Part shown: in pieces, positions 23,078 to 36,534 of the stretch
How the letters are laid out: each line of letters opens with the position of its first letter
How positions within the stretch are numbered: position 1 is the first letter of the stretch
Assembly (NCBI RefSeq): GCF_016481285.1
Contig: NZ_JAENBP010000003.1
Coordinates: forward strand, 1-64,000
Length of the DNA stretch: 64,000 bases
Direction: 5' to 3'
DNA from: Streptococcus zalophi
GTDB lineage: Bacteria; Bacillota; Bacilli; Lactobacillales; Streptococcaceae
Program-made: the position numbers and the translations under genes
Notes under the pieces: model-generated
The model's input: only the letters and a program-made list of their open reading frames with translations
Told to the model about the DNA's origin: nothing
Databases searched by the model: none

Positions 23078-25474
23078 CTATTTTTTAATTTGCCACAATT
23101 CTTCAGCGTATTGTGAGATGGTATCATCTGATGTGAATTTATGTGACTTAGTGATATTCATCAAACTCATTTGAGACCAAACTTTCTTGTCACGATATAA
23201 GTGGTCAATTTTTTCTTGTGCTTCAACATAACTCATGAAATCTTCTAGCAAGAAATACTCATCATTGTGAGTAATTAGTGACTCAAAAATTTCCATTCCT
23301 TCACTAACAACATCTGAAATAGTACCATCAACAAAAGTATCAACCACACGCTTAATAACTGGTTGATTTTCATAAATACCACGAGAATAATAATCATGTT
23401 TTCGATAGTGATCGTAGACGTCGTCTTTAGTCATCCCAAAAATAACAATATTGTCATCGCCCACTTCATCTTTAATTTCGATGTTAGCACCATCTAAAGT
23501 TGCTAGAGTCACTGAACCTGTCATCATAAATTTCATATTTGATGTTCCAGATGCTTCTTTTGAAGCTAACGAAATTTGTTCAGAAACATCTGCTGCTGGA
23601 ATAATCAACTCAGCTAAACTAACGTTATAGTTTTCTAAGAAAACAACTTTTAATTTGTCTTTTAAATCAACATCATTATTGACAAGATTTGCCACTTCAT
23701 TGATTAATTTGATAACAGACTTAGCAAAATGATATCCTGGGGCTGCTTTTGCTCCAAAAATAAAGACTCTTGGCACCACATCTTTATCAGGATTATCTTT
23801 TAAATCCCAGTAAAGTTTAATGATATGCATCAAATTGAGAAGTTGACGTTTATAAGCATGAAGTCTTTTGACTTGCACATCGAAAATGGCTTGCGTCGAA
23901 ACAGTAATTCCTGTTGTTTCATAGATATAAGTCGCTAGTCGTTCTTTGGCTTTTTGTTTCACACAGTAAAAATCATTTAAAACAGTATCGTCATTAACAT
24001 AATGTTTTAATTCTTCAAGCTGATGAATGTCTTTTCGCCAGTCACAACCAATGACTTTGTCAATTTGTTCAGATAATTCTGGTGCAGCAATTTGTGTCCA
24101 ACGTCTTTGAACAATACCATTTGTTTTATTGTTGAATTTTTCTGGATAAATGGCATAAAAATCACTTAAAGTATCTTCTTGTAGCAGTTTTGTGTGAAGT
24201 TTTGCCACACCATTGACCGAATAACCACCAATAATAGCTAGATGAGCCATATGGATTTGTCCATCTTTTACAATTCTTGTTTTTTCAATAATATTTGGAT
24301 CCACCCCATCAGTAGCCATTTTGACAACATAACGATTATCAATTTCTAGGATGATTTGATAAACCCTTGGTAAAACCTTTTTAAAGAGTCCTTCATCCCA
24401 TTTTTCTAGAGCTTCAGATAAAATCGTATGGTTGGTGTAACTCATGGTTTTAACAGTAGTTTCCCAAGCTTCTTGCCATTCTAAACCATACTCATCAATA
24501 AGTAGACGCATGAATTCAGCCGGAGCTACTGCTGGGTGAGTATCATTGATATGAACAGATACTTTTTCATGAATTTTTGCAAGTGGTCTTCCTTGTTTTA
24601 AATAATATTTGATAATCGTTTGAAGACCAGCACTCGTCATAAAGTATTCTTGTGTAAGTCTAAGCTCTTTTCCTTCATAACTACTATCATCAGGGTATAA
24701 AATAGCTGTGATATCTTGCACTTTTCGACGTGCTTCTAAGGTTGGATAATGCAATTCATCTTCCTCTGGAATTTCAACATCCCAGAGTCTCAAATTATTG
24801 ACAATTCCATTTTGATAACCTAGTTGTGGAACATCATAGGGAACAGCTCGAAGAGTTTGAGAATTTTCATGAATAGGAATGAGTTTTCCGTGTTCATTCA
24901 TCTCAAGATGAACATTACCATACAATTTAACATCAACAATATCGTGATCTTTACGGACTTCCCAAACATTTCCGACTGAACCAAACCAAGCATCTGGCAA
25001 CTCTACTTGATGACCATTAACAATTTTTTGCTTAAATAAACCATATTGATAACGGATACCATTACCAAAACCTGGGTAACCAGTCGTTGCTAGTGAATCC
25101 ATAAAGGCTGCTGCTAAGCGTCCTAAACCACCATTACCTAAAGCCATATCGTGCTCAGCATTTTTGACGGCTTCAAAATCAATCCCTAAATCTGAAAAAC
25201 TATCTTTCACCAAATCAAGAATTCCTAAATTAAGAAGATTTGTTTCAAGCATCCGTCCTGGTAAAAATTCAATAGAAAAATAGAAGGCAATCTTTTCTTG
25301 ATCGTCTGAAAGTCTTTTATTTCTTTCTAACCACTTTGGAGTATAGTATTTTCTAATCACCTTAGCCAAAGAGGTGAATAGCTCTGTAGGGGTTGCTACG
25401 GGAATTTTAATAAGATGTTCTTCATGTAAGGCATCCTTAAAATCCCTGATAAATTGTTCTTTTGTTACTGACAT
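23078..25474 (-). CDS. glgP: Glycogen phosphorylase
   Basis: 798 residues from the ATG at 25474 (MSVTKEQF), chosen because AAAGGA precedes it; 15 further in-frame codons upstream would overlap glgA. A GT35 enzyme that releases glucose-1-phosphate from glycogen. The pyridoxal-phosphate site is EASGTSNMKFMMTGSVTLATLDGAN (Schiff-base Lys in NMKF); [15 protein letters not shown] and [14 protein letters not shown] are also diagnostic. Last gene of glgBCDAP. A second phosphorylase (malP, 45358-47616) serves maltodextrins. Confidence 0.96.
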   Translation of the reverse strand: MSVTKEQFIRDFKDALHEEHLIKIPVATPTELFTSLAKVIRKYYTPKWLERNKRLSDDQEKIAFYFSIEFLPGRMLETNLLNLGILDLVKDSFSDLGIDFEAVKNAEHDMALGNGGLGRLAAAFMDSLATTGYPGFGNGIRYQYGLFKQKIVNGHQVELPDAWFGSVGNVWEVRKDHDIVDVKLYGNVHLEMNEHGKLIPIHENSQTLRAVPYDVPQLGYQNGIVNNLRLWDVEIPEEDELHYPTLEARRKVQDITAILYPDDSSYEGKELRLTQEYFMTSAGLQTIIKYYLKQGRPLAKIHEKVSVHINDTHPAVAPAEFMRLLIDEYGLEWQEAWETTVKTMSYTNHTILSEALEKWDEGLFKKVLPRVYQIILEIDNRYVVKMATDGVDPNIIEKTRIVKDGQIHMAHLAIIGGYSVNGVAKLHTKLLQEDTLSDFYAIYPEKFNNKTNGIVQRRWTQIAAPELSEQIDKVIGCDWRKDIHQLEELKHYVNDDTVLNDFYCVKQKAKERLATYIYETTGITVSTQAIFDVQVKRLHAYKRQLLNLMHIIKLYWDLKDNPDKDVVPRVFIFGAKAAPGYHFAKSVIKLINEVANLVNNDVDLKDKLKVVFLENYNVSLAELIIPAADVSEQISLASKEASGTSNMKFMMTGSVTLATLDGANIEIKDEVGDDNIVIFGMTKDDVYDHYRKHDYYSRGIYENQPVIKRVVDTFVDGTISDVVSEGMEIFESLITHNDEYFLLEDFMSYVEAQEKIDHLYRDKKVWSQMSLMNITKSHKFTSDDTISQYAEELWQIKK

Positions 25475-25493
25475 GATAGTCCTTTCTTTGCTT

Positions 25494-26924
25494 TTATAAA
25501 AGCTTTCGGTATAGCTCATCGTAGGCTTTACTAGCGGTATCCCAAGAAAAATCTTGTTTCATCGCACTTTGTTGAAGGTGTTTAAAATCTTCTTTATTAT
25601 TATAATACAGCTCAATAGCTCCTTCAACTGCTTTTGTTAACCAGTAACCTGAAAAGTGATTAAAGGAAAACCCTGTACCAGTCTTATCATAAGCATTGTA
25701 AGGTATAACAGTATCTTTTAGACCACCGACTTCATGAACAATTGGAAGCGTCCCATATCTCATCGCCATCATTTGAGAGAGTCCACACGGTTCAAAGGCA
25801 CTAGGCATTAAAAAGAGGTCACTTCCTGCATAAATTTTTTGAGCAAATTCTAAATCAAAGGTGATGTTAGCAGAAAGTTTATCCGGGTATTTTGAAGCAA
25901 ACCAGCTAAAAGCATTTTCAAAACCATTATTGCCTGTTCCTAAAAGTACGATTTGAAGATCATACTGGAGTATGTTGTGTAGTTCTCTAACCACCAAATC
26001 AAATCCTTTTTGATCAGTCAAACGAGACACGATACCAATAAGTGGCACATCTTCTCGAACAGGTAAACCAGCATGCTCTTGGAGGTCTGATTTGTTAAGA
26101 GCTTTATTTGTCATGTTTTCATATGAAAAATTAGCAATTAAATGAGTATCTGTTTCTGGATTAAAGAGATCAGTATCAATACCATTGACAATTCCTGTTA
26201 ATTTATTGGCTTCCATACGCATGACCGTTTCTAAGCCCTTACCAAAGACAGAGGTCATGATTTCCTCAGCATAACTTGGTGAAACAGTCGTTACCGAATC
26301 AGCATAAAGGACGCCAGCTTTCATCCAGTTTAAGCAATCATTCCATCGTAGTGTTCCATCCTCATATCGCTCTAAACCAACGCCAAATAGATCCCAAAGC
26401 ATTCCTGGTTCAAATTGTCCTTGGAATTCAATATTATGAATGGTAAAGACTGTTTTAATAGCTTGATAGGCTTCAATCCATTGGTATTTTTCTTTTAGAA
26501 GATAAGGAATCATGGCAGTATGATAATCGTGGGCATGAAGAACATCTGGAATAAAATCAAGCTTCTCCATCAACTCAATAGCGGCTAGTTGAAAGAAGGC
26601 AAAACGTTCACCATCATCCCATTCTCCATAAACAGTACCTCTAAAGAAATAATCACGATTATCAAGAAAATAGAAGGTCACATTATTTTGAATTAATTTT
26701 TTAACACCGACATACTGATGACGCCAACCAACATTAGTAAAATAATATAAGACATCTTCTACTTGATCAGCAAATTGATAATCGATAGAATCATAATAAG
26801 GTAAAACAACGCTAACATCATGACCTTTTTTAACCAAAGACTTTGGGAGTGCACCAATAACATCTCCTAAACCACCTGTTTTGACAAAAGGGCTAGCTTC
26901 AGCTGCGACAAACATAATTTTCAT
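25494..26924 (-). CDS. glgA: Glycogen synthase (ADP-glucose)
   Basis: 476 residues, GT5 family, transferring glucose from ADP-glucose to the non-reducing end of glycogen. The N-terminal KTGGLGDV substrate loop and the C-terminal [29 protein letters not shown] (catalytic Glu and nucleotide-binding region) are intact. Its ATG overlaps the glgD stop by four bases (ATGA), indicating coupling. Confidence 0.97.
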   Translation of the reverse strand: MKIMFVAAEASPFVKTGGLGDVIGALPKSLVKKGHDVSVVLPYYDSIDYQFADQVEDVLYYFTNVGWRHQYVGVKKLIQNNVTFYFLDNRDYFFRGTVYGEWDDGERFAFFQLAAIELMEKLDFIPDVLHAHDYHTAMIPYLLKEKYQWIEAYQAIKTVFTIHNIEFQGQFEPGMLWDLFGVGLERYEDGTLRWNDCLNWMKAGVLYADSVTTVSPSYAEEIMTSVFGKGLETVMRMEANKLTGIVNGIDTDLFNPETDTHLIANFSYENMTNKALNKSDLQEHAGLPVREDVPLIGIVSRLTDQKGFDLVVRELHNILQYDLQIVLLGTGNNGFENAFSWFASKYPDKLSANITFDLEFAQKIYAGSDLFLMPSAFEPCGLSQMMAMRYGTLPIVHEVGGLKDTVIPYNAYDKTGTGFSFNHFSGYWLTKAVEGAIELYYNNKEDFKHLQQSAMKQDFSWDTASKAYDELYRKLL

Positions 26925-28051
26925 TTGATAATATCTCCATCTATCTTTTGTCCCTTAGCAATGACCAAAGGATCATCTATCGTCCCTCTAATCGTTACAC
27001 CTTTTGGAATGGTATTACCTTTATCAATAATGGCATATTCAACAACAGCCCCCTCTTCAATCGTCACTTTTGGAAAGACGATAGAATGACTTACTCTAGC
27101 ATCTTCCTTAATAGAACAGTTTCTTGAAATAATAGAATGCTCAACATAGCCTTTAACAATACTTCCTGAGGCAAATTGCGAGTTTATAACTGTTGATTTT
27201 TTATCAAAAAAAGTTGCTTCTTCATTTTTAATCTTGGTATAGACCTTTTGATTGCTATAAAGTAATGAATAAAATTTTTGAGATTCTAACATATCCATAT
27301 TGGCATCATAATAAGATTTTACAGAATTAATATTCGATAAGTAACCAGTATACTCAAACGCAAGAGCTTTTTCTGTAACGATTAAATCTCTAAGTAAGTA
27401 TCTTATTTTTCTAAGCTTACCAGTTTTTAATTCTTCTTCCATTTTTTCGATGAGCCAAGGTGTGTTAACAACATAGATATCTGCTGACATAGAAACTAAA
27501 TCACTATCAGCTTTTTCTTTTTTGCCGATAACATTATCTAATTCATCAATATCTAAAATATCATTAACTGGAGATACCATTTTGAGAGGTAATTTTTTAT
27601 AAACAACCGTTATTTGACGTTTATTGACATTATGTAAATGAATCACTTGTTCAAGATTGATATTACATAAGATATCACATGTCATATAAACCGTTTGATC
27701 ACTTCCTGAACGCTTTAAATAAGTCAAAATTTGATTATAATAATCTTCATCAGTATACTCATCAGTATTTTCAGTATTATAGAACCCTAGAAAATAATGA
27801 CTGAGAAGCGTACCTAAGCCCCATTCTCGTCCACTTCTAATGTGATCAAATACTGATCTAATATTTTGTCCTCTAAAAATACCATAAACACTTCTAATGC
27901 CTGCATTTGCTAAACTGGATAATTGAAAATCAATTAAACGGTATTTACCATCAAATGGTAAGTTCGCTAGAGGACGATTAGCCGTTAACTCAGCCATGTC
28001 GTGATAGCCAACAGTATTTCCTAATATGGCAGAATATTTATCAATCTTCAT
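26921..28051 (-). CDS. glgD: Glucose-1-phosphate adenylyltransferase regulatory subunit GlgD
   Basis: 376 residues from the ATG at 28051 ([12 protein letters not shown]), the usual GlgD start; it overlaps the glgC end by 11 bases. It has the nucleotidyltransferase fold and C-terminal left-handed beta-helix of GlgC, but the GGxGTRL pyrophosphorylase loop is absent (reads GNTVGYHDM). This is typical of Firmicute GlgD, which associates with GlgC and raises its activity rather than catalysing alone. The ribosome site is weak, so translation may depend on coupling to glgC. Confidence 0.93.
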   Translation of the reverse strand: MKIDKYSAILGNTVGYHDMAELTANRPLANLPFDGKYRLIDFQLSSLANAGIRSVYGIFRGQNIRSVFDHIRSGREWGLGTLLSHYFLGFYNTENTDEYTDEDYYNQILTYLKRSGSDQTVYMTCDILCNINLEQVIHLHNVNKRQITVVYKKLPLKMVSPVNDILDIDELDNVIGKKEKADSDLVSMSADIYVVNTPWLIEKMEEELKTGKLRKIRYLLRDLIVTEKALAFEYTGYLSNINSVKSYYDANMDMLESQKFYSLLYSNQKVYTKIKNEEATFFDKKSTVINSQFASGSIVKGYVEHSIISRNCSIKEDARVSHSIVFPKVTIEEGAVVEYAIIDKGNTIPKGVTIRGTIDDPLVIAKGQKIDGDIIK

Positions 28052-29180
28052 TTGGAACCCCCACTTTTTCATTATAGCCAACAACTTGAACTTCATTTGT
28101 GCCATCAATCACAACATTATCACTAATAACGGCGCCTTCACCGATAATAGACCGAATGATTTTAGCATTTTCACCAATTTTTGCTCCACTCATGATAAAA
28201 CTATCTTTAATCAAGGCACCTTCTTTAACTTGAACATTGGTTGATAGAATAGAATTTTCAACTTCACCTGCCACAAAGCAACCATCAACCACTAAGGAAT
28301 CTTTAACACGCGCCTTATCTGTAATAAAATTTGGGGGTGCGATATGACTTTTAGAGTAGATTTTCCAATTTCTATCACGACTATTGAGTTCATTGTCAAT
28401 AGCAATATATTCCATATTAGCTTCCCAAAGTGATTCAATTGTTCCAACATCTTTCCAATAACCATTAAAGTTATAGGTGTAAACTCGTTCTCCTGACTCT
28501 AAATAGGCCGGAATGACATTATGTCCAAAATCAGACATATCAACATCATTTTTTTCGGCATTAATCAACATTTCACGAAGACGTGGCCAATCAAAAATAT
28601 AGATACCCATAGAAGCCTTCGTGGATTTTGGGTTGTCAGGTTTTTCTTCAAATTCAACGATACGATTATTAGAGTCAGTATTCATAATACCAAAACGATG
28701 TGCTTCTTTTAGAGGAACATCAATAACAGCAACTGTTAAACTCGCTAAATTATCTTTGTGGGTTTGAAGCATGTCATCATAATCCATTTTATAAATATGA
28801 TCTCCTGATAAAATAAGAACATAATCAGGATTAACACTATCTATGTAATCAATATTTTGATAAATAGCATGACTAGTTCCCTGAAACCATCGATTTCCTT
28901 CTGTTGCCGAATAAGGTTGTAAAATGGTGGCACCTGAATCAATACCATCTAATCCCCATGAAGAGCCATTCCCAATATGACTATTTAAGGCTAAAGGTTG
29001 GTATTGTGTAATGACACCAACATTATGGATACCTGAATTAGCACAATTAGAAAGGGCGAAATCAATAATGCGATAACGACCTCCGAATTGCACAGCTGGT
29101 TTAGCAATGGTTTGGGTTAGTTTCCCTAAACGAGTACCCTGCCCACCGGCAAGGATTAAGGCTAACATTTCATTTTTCAT
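28041..29180 (-). CDS. glgC: Glucose-1-phosphate adenylyltransferase GlgC
   Basis: 379 residues; makes ADP-glucose from ATP and glucose-1-phosphate. The catalytic loop [30 protein letters not shown], and the substrate motif [13 protein letters not shown] are present, followed by a beta-helix C-terminus. Second gene of the operon, 25 bases after glgB, with a good AAGGAAAGG ribosome site. Confidence 0.97.
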   Translation of the reverse strand: MKNEMLALILAGGQGTRLGKLTQTIAKPAVQFGGRYRIIDFALSNCANSGIHNVGVITQYQPLALNSHIGNGSSWGLDGIDSGATILQPYSATEGNRWFQGTSHAIYQNIDYIDSVNPDYVLILSGDHIYKMDYDDMLQTHKDNLASLTVAVIDVPLKEAHRFGIMNTDSNNRIVEFEEKPDNPKSTKASMGIYIFDWPRLREMLINAEKNDVDMSDFGHNVIPAYLESGERVYTYNFNGYWKDVGTIESLWEANMEYIAIDNELNSRDRNWKIYSKSHIAPPNFITDKARVKDSLVVDGCFVAGEVENSILSTNVQVKEGALIKDSFIMSGAKIGENAKIIRSIIGEGAVISDNVVIDGTNEVQVVGYNEKVGVPNED

Positions 29181-29205
29181 CTACTTTTCCTTTCCTTTTT
29201 AGGAT

Positions 29206-31080
29206 TTAAGAACGTCTTTTAATCTTCCAAATGCTTGCACCAAGTGCTGGAAGGGTGAAACTAATAGTGTGTTCATAATGTTTCCACAGTCTTTGTTGTG
29301 TCTTAACGTTTTGATTGGTTGTTTTCCAAACACCTCCAAATGCTTCTAATTCTGTGTTTAGGATTTCTTCATAGAGACCAGAAATAGGAACACCTATTGT
29401 GAAATTCTTTCTTTCTATTGGTGTCATATTAAAGACACACACCAATAGATCACCTTTACTATTTTTCCTAATAAAGGATAAAACTGTTTCAGAACTATTA
29501 TCTGCATCAATAATATCAAGTCCATCATAACTATCATCTATTTGCCATAATACTTTGTTATTCTTGTAGAATTGATTAAGAAAACGCGTAAAATCTTGCA
29601 TTTTTTTATTTAAAGGATCATCTAGATTAGACCACTCTAGCTGTTCATTATATTTCCATTCTAGAAATTGACCAAACTCACTGCCCATGAAAAGGAGTTT
29701 TTTCCCTGGATGACAGATTTGATAAGTGTAGAGATTTCTTAAACCGGCAAATTGATTATAGCGATCTCCCCACATCTTATGCATCATGCTTTTTTTCCCG
29801 TGAACCACTTCATCATGAGAAAATGGTAGGATAAAATTTTCACTAAAAACATACATGAAACTAAAAGTAACCAGATTAAATTCAAATTGACGGTAGATGG
29901 GATCTTTTTCATAAAATCGTAAAATATCGTTCATCCATCCCATATTCCACTTATAGTCAAAACCCAAGCCACCTTCTGAAATGGGAAGCGTTATCGGAGT
30001 AAAGGCTGTTGACTCTTCCGCAATCATCATCACATCGGGATGATAATGTTTCACAACACTGTTTAATTTTTGTAAAAAAGCATAGCCTTCTAAATTACGA
30101 TTGCCTCCGTCTTTATTGGGTGACCATGGTCCTTCATCATAATCAAGATAAAGCATATTACTAACAGCATCTACTCGAATACCATCTACATGATAGTGCT
30201 CTATCCAAAAAAGAGCACTTGAAATAAGAAAGGATTGAACTTGATTTTTACCCAAATCAAAATTTAATGCTCCCCAGCGATAATTATGAGCACGGTCATA
30301 ATCATCATATTCATAAGTCGGAGTGCCGTCAAAGTAGGCTAGAGCATCATCATTGATAATGAAATGACCAGGAACCCAGTCAAGAATAACACCGATATTA
30401 TTTAAATGACACGTTTCAACAAAGTCTTGAAATTCTTCAGGAGTGCCATAGGTTTGCTCAAAAGCAAAGTAACCCATTAGTTGATAGCCCCAGCTCATAT
30501 CTAAAGGATGAGACATCAAAGGGAGAAATTCAACATGCGTATAATTCATCTCAACAAGATAGGGAATCAATTCTTCTTTTAACCGAGAAAAACGATAGGG
30601 TTCTCCAGTCTCATTACACTTCCAAGAGCCTGCATGAACTTCATAAATATTAATTGGTCGATTTTTAAATCCAAATCGTTTTCGTCTACCTAACCAAAGA
30701 CCATCTTTCCAATTTTTGTCTGGTAGTGTTTTAATAATAGATCCTGTTGCTGGTCTTTTCTCCATTTGAAAAGCATAAGGATCCGTTTTTTCTACGGTTT
30801 TACCACCTCGTCTTGTCACAAGATATTTATAAATCTGTCCCTCTTTAGCTTTATCAGTAAAAAATTCCCATATGCCAGAATCATCTTTATTCATCAAAAA
30901 AGGGTTTTCATACCAATTGGTAAAATCACCAATCAGAGCCACTTGTTCAGCATTAGGTGCCCAAACACGAAAAACATAACCGTCATCATTGTGACGTGTT
31001 TCAGGATGCACACCCAGTAATTCATGTGAATGGAAATTCTCACCTTTTCCAAAAAACCATTTAGCGTCTCGTATCGTCAT
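29206..31080 (-). CDS. glgB: 1,4-alpha-glucan branching enzyme
   Basis: 624 residues. An N-terminal CBM48 (about 25-115) precedes a GH13 barrel with nucleophile in [19 protein letters not shown], acid/base in [12 protein letters not shown] and the third acid in [13 protein letters not shown]. It transfers chains to alpha-1,6 positions of glycogen. First gene of glgBCDAP, with a GAGGGGG ribosome site. Confidence 0.97.
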   Translation of the reverse strand: MTIRDAKWFFGKGENFHSHELLGVHPETRHNDDGYVFRVWAPNAEQVALIGDFTNWYENPFLMNKDDSGIWEFFTDKAKEGQIYKYLVTRRGGKTVEKTDPYAFQMEKRPATGSIIKTLPDKNWKDGLWLGRRKRFGFKNRPINIYEVHAGSWKCNETGEPYRFSRLKEELIPYLVEMNYTHVEFLPLMSHPLDMSWGYQLMGYFAFEQTYGTPEEFQDFVETCHLNNIGVILDWVPGHFIINDDALAYFDGTPTYEYDDYDRAHNYRWGALNFDLGKNQVQSFLISSALFWIEHYHVDGIRVDAVSNMLYLDYDEGPWSPNKDGGNRNLEGYAFLQKLNSVVKHYHPDVMMIAEESTAFTPITLPISEGGLGFDYKWNMGWMNDILRFYEKDPIYRQFEFNLVTFSFMYVFSENFILPFSHDEVVHGKKSMMHKMWGDRYNQFAGLRNLYTYQICHPGKKLLFMGSEFGQFLEWKYNEQLEWSNLDDPLNKKMQDFTRFLNQFYKNNKVLWQIDDSYDGLDIIDADNSSETVLSFIRKNSKGDLLVCVFNMTPIERKNFTIGVPISGLYEEILNTELEAFGGVWKTTNQNVKTQQRLWKHYEHTISFTLPALGASIWKIKRRS

Positions 31081-31098
31081 ACTTCCCCCTCTATCATT

Positions 31099-31127
31099 AT
31101 TATAAATATTAAAATTTTATTTTTCTA
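31099..31127 (-). promoter_or_regulatory. Promoter of glgBCDAP
   Basis: -10 TATAAT (31099-31104) and a weaker -35 TAGAAA (31122-31127), 17 apart on the minus strand, between the pulA terminator and glgB. No cre site is visible here. Confidence 0.6.
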
Positions 31128-31132
31128 TTTTT

Positions 31133-31162
31133 AAACAAAAATAACCTGATAAATATCAGGTT
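31133..31162 (-). terminator. Intrinsic terminator of the ligA-dagK-pulA transcript
   Basis: Stem AACCTGATA / TATCAGGTT with a 2-base loop, overlapping the pulA stop codon, then ATTTTTG on the minus strand. Confidence 0.8.
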
Positions 31163-33482
31163 AATCGGTGATATCAAAGACCGTAGCTGTTAAATTTTCA
31201 ACCCTATTTTTAGGATTTTGATAACGCTTACTATTTGATATCATTATATCATATTTATTATACTTTGTCATATCAATTTTCAAATCATTTCCACTAAGAT
31301 TGAAAACAATTTTATAATCTTTTTCATCCTTGACAATAAAACTAATCACACCAGATTGGTAGTTGGCTTCTTCTACAAAAACATGCTCACGAATCTCCTT
31401 AAAGCTTGAATAGCTAAAATGATTAGTTTTTGTTTTCAGTTCAATCAAAGCTTTAACAAATTCAACGGTTGGTTTATAAAGAGTCACGTTTTGCCAATTG
31501 ACTTGATTAACAGTATCAGGCGCATTGTAAGAATTCATCGCTCGTTCTTTATCTTCCCATGTTAACGTATTATTCTCACCAGTAGGAAAAAGCTTGGTTC
31601 TTAGGAATTCTTGACCCAACTGCATAAAACTCATGCCCTGCATCAAAAGATTCATTGCTGTGGCTAATTCGACACGTTTGATATGGGTCTCGTGATCATC
31701 TTCAGGATGTAATTCAAGAAGTAGGTCATTTAAGTTGTAGTTATCATGAGCTTCAACATAATTTAAAACTTGCTGTGGTGCAATGTATTGAACAAGCTCA
31801 TCACTACCTAATATACTTTTAGCCACAATATCCTCAGTTGGCTCTCCAGAAACAAATCCTTTTTTAATGTGACCATAAACTTCAGCACCTTTGATGGCAT
31901 TTCTTTGATCATCGTTGAAAAATCCAATACCAGGCATTTGAGCTGCATTTTGTTTTTTTGCTTTGTGTTCTGGTAAAAGACCAACTCCCATGTCCCAACC
32001 TTCACCATACATCATGATTCTTGGATCGATATCATTGAGTCTATTTCTAATATGATTCATTGTTGCTATATCATGTAATCCCATCAAATCAAAGCGAAAA
32101 CCATCAATATTATATTCATTTACCCAGTAAAGAATGGAGTCTACCATATATTTTCGAAACATTTCTTTTTCACTGGCAGTTTCATTGCCACAACCAGAAC
32201 CGTTTTGAAAAGTCCCATTGGTATTCATTCGATAGTAATAATCAGGGACAGCCATTTGGAGGGCTGAATCTTTTGAAGAATAAGTATGGTTATAAACCAC
32301 ATCCATAATAACAGCAATACCTGCATCATGATAAGCTTGAATGAGTTCTTTCAACTCCAAAATACGACTCACTGGATTATGAGGATTTGACGAAAAACTG
32401 GCCTCAGGCACATTATAATTTTCAGGATCATATCCCCAGTTATAAGCATATTCGCCATTGGAATCAAATTGCTGATGGTGATCAAAAATGGGTTGAAGTT
32501 GAATATGGGTAATGCCTAAGCTTTTAATATAATCAAAGGTTGTTTTATCGCCATAGCTATTTTTAGTGCCTTCTTCAAAAGCACCGCGAAATTTTCCTCT
32601 ATTTTCAAAACGAACACCTGATGTTGGTGATTTTGAAAAATCACGAATATGCATTTCATAAATAACAGCTTTGTTTTGATTATCAAGTCGCCAAAAAGCT
32701 TCTGTTTGATGTTTAACGGTGAAATGTTCTGGTGTTCTGGTTTCTTTTGAAACCACTACTGAACGTCTACCGTTAGCTGTTGTTGCAATCGAATAAGGAT
32801 CTCTTGTTTCTTTGAAGGTTCTTTTTCGATAGTAGATGCGATAACGATAAGCTTGAAAATTTAGATCTCCTGCAACTGTTAAAAACCAGACACCATGTGT
32901 GTTTTCTTTGTGGTTATCTTGATTCTCTGCTTTTCCACGCGCCATTGAAATTACTTTTGAGACGCTTGCCTTATTATCAGAAGTGTCATAAAGGATTAAT
33001 TCTACCTTTTCAGCGGTTGGTGCCCATAAGCGAAATTGTGTTTCTTCTTTTGTGTAATTAAATCCTAGCCAGCCATCAAATCCCCACTTTTTATCAAATA
33101 TTGAACTATTAAGCGCCATGTCAAAACTTCGAGGTGAGCGTCTACCATAAAAATGACTAGCAACTGCTGCTTGTCTAGAGTAATAAACGGTATCATCACC
33201 ATCAACAATCCATACTTCTGTTTTATTTTCACCAAAATGACGGTTAATCTGATAATCTGGAGTTTTTTGACTCCAACCGTGACTTTTGAATAAAAGATAG
33301 GCCTGTGAAACAAAGAAAGGTGATTGATAATTCAAATGAGCCACTGCTCCAAAACTATCAAAGCGTAAAAAATTAACTTCTTTTCCTAGTTCATTTTCAC
33401 TCCATTGCCAAATATTTCGATCATAATAATTACCACACTTACTATGGTAATGAACAATTACTATATTATCTGTATTAGTCAT
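31161..33482 (-). CDS. pulA: Type I pullulanase, cytoplasmic form
   Basis: 773 residues from the ATG at 33482. I prefer it to an ATG six codons upstream because AAAGGAG lies just before it, although at a short distance. There is no signal peptide or wall anchor, unlike the surface pullulanases of streptococci, so it should debranch glycogen or imported glucans in the cytoplasm. An N-terminal starch-binding-like region (about 1-120) and a CBM48 (about 145-240) precede the GH13 domain: YNWGYDPENYNVPE, nucleophile in GFRFDLMGLHD, acid/base in MYGEGWDMG, and EAHDNYNLNDLL. The start overlaps the dagK end by 8 bases. Confidence 0.93.
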   Translation of the reverse strand: MTNTDNIVIVHYHSKCGNYYDRNIWQWSENELGKEVNFLRFDSFGAVAHLNYQSPFFVSQAYLLFKSHGWSQKTPDYQINRHFGENKTEVWIVDGDDTVYYSRQAAVASHFYGRRSPRSFDMALNSSIFDKKWGFDGWLGFNYTKEETQFRLWAPTAEKVELILYDTSDNKASVSKVISMARGKAENQDNHKENTHGVWFLTVAGDLNFQAYRYRIYYRKRTFKETRDPYSIATTANGRRSVVVSKETRTPEHFTVKHQTEAFWRLDNQNKAVIYEMHIRDFSKSPTSGVRFENRGKFRGAFEEGTKNSYGDKTTFDYIKSLGITHIQLQPIFDHHQQFDSNGEYAYNWGYDPENYNVPEASFSSNPHNPVSRILELKELIQAYHDAGIAVIMDVVYNHTYSSKDSALQMAVPDYYYRMNTNGTFQNGSGCGNETASEKEMFRKYMVDSILYWVNEYNIDGFRFDLMGLHDIATMNHIRNRLNDIDPRIMMYGEGWDMGVGLLPEHKAKKQNAAQMPGIGFFNDDQRNAIKGAEVYGHIKKGFVSGEPTEDIVAKSILGSDELVQYIAPQQVLNYVEAHDNYNLNDLLLELHPEDDHETHIKRVELATAMNLLMQGMSFMQLGQEFLRTKLFPTGENNTLTWEDKERAMNSYNAPDTVNQVNWQNVTLYKPTVEFVKALIELKTKTNHFSYSSFKEIREHVFVEEANYQSGVISFIVKDEKDYKIVFNLSGNDLKIDMTKYNKYDIMISNSKRYQNPKNRVENLTATVFDITD

Positions 33483-34515
33483 TTTCTCCTTTATCCTCAT
33501 CCATTAGTTGATTTAAGTCATCAACTTCATGTGCAAATTTTTGAGCGATTGCTTCTAACACCAATTCATCTTGATCAAAGCTTATTATTTCATTTGCTGT
33601 GTCATCTATATTAGTGTAAAAGGTAATATGGTTCTTTAAATTTTCCAATTTAATTGGTGCATCCCCACCATACTCACCATCTAAATTAATCATCATTTGT
33701 TGATTAGTCTGTGGTTCAATCATTATTTTACTGGTTTTTATATATTCAATATGTCTGTGGTCAATGTGTTTTCCACCCATTAACATCAATCGTAAAAGAT
33801 GGACAATTTCAAATAGATTAGCCGTTTTAACGAGAATTAATGTAAATTTGCCGTCATCAAGTTTTGCATCTGGTGCAATTTGCTCAAAGCCACCCACTGA
33901 ATTAGTGAGAGCGGCAAAAATCATTGAAACATTACCTTCAAAAATACCCTGATCATGAAAAACTTTAACAGGAATATTGCTGAGTCGTGGTAATAATTCG
34001 ACCCCTTTTGCTAGGTAAGCCAGATAACCAAACATGGTTTTTAATTGGCTAGGAACACTATAAGTCAATTCTGTTAAACTCCCAGCAGCAGCTATATTTA
34101 TAAAGTAAGTATCATCAAAAGCCTTACCAATATCCATTTTTAAGGTCTTTTTTTTACCAATTAACTCTGCTGCTTTCAAAGGATTTCCTCTTGGAATTTT
34201 TAAAGCCCTAGCAAAATCATTGGTGGTTCCTGTTGGAATGATTGCCATTTTGGGTCTTTTATCAAGTGGCGCTATCCCATTAACAACTTCATTAATTGTT
34301 CCATCACCACCTGCAGCAACTATTAAATCAAAACCAGAGATGGCTGCGCGTTTTGCTTCATTTTTAGCAGAATCTGGTTCAGGAGTTGTTTGAAAAGCAC
34401 TCGTTTCATAGCCAAAACCTTCTAAAATAGTTAAAATATCCGCCACATTTTTTTTGATAATTTCTTGACCCGAAATGGGATTATAGATTAAACGTGCCCT
34501 TTTTTGCTTTTTCAT
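33475..34515 (-). CDS. dagK: Diacylglycerol/lipid kinase family protein
   Basis: 346 residues of the DgkB/YegS/sphingosine-kinase-like family. The nucleotide loop AAGGDGTINEVVNG lies near residue 70, with TGTTNDFARAL further on. It probably phosphorylates diacylglycerol from lipoteichoic acid synthesis at the inner membrane face. It lies between ligA and pulA in one transcript, as in other streptococci. GAGG precedes the ATG. Confidence 0.88.
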   Translation of the reverse strand: MKKQKRARLIYNPISGQEIIKKNVADILTILEGFGYETSAFQTTPEPDSAKNEAKRAAISGFDLIVAAGGDGTINEVVNGIAPLDKRPKMAIIPTGTTNDFARALKIPRGNPLKAAELIGKKKTLKMDIGKAFDDTYFINIAAAGSLTELTYSVPSQLKTMFGYLAYLAKGVELLPRLSNIPVKVFHDQGIFEGNVSMIFAALTNSVGGFEQIAPDAKLDDGKFTLILVKTANLFEIVHLLRLMLMGGKHIDHRHIEYIKTSKIMIEPQTNQQMMINLDGEYGGDAPIKLENLKNHITFYTNIDDTANEIISFDQDELVLEAIAQKFAHEVDDLNQLMDEDKGEND

Positions 34516-34527
34516 AATAACCTCATC

Positions 34528-36498
<1,971 letters not shown>

Positions 36499-36510
36499 TA
36501 TTAAGATTAA

Positions 36511-36534
36511 AAACGCTCTCGGTGAGAACGCTTA
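36511..36534 (-). terminator. Intrinsic terminator of queT
   Basis: GC-containing stem GCGTTCTC / GAGAGCGT (two G-U pairs) with a 3-base loop, then TTTTT on the minus strand, overlapping the queT stop. Confidence 0.75.
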
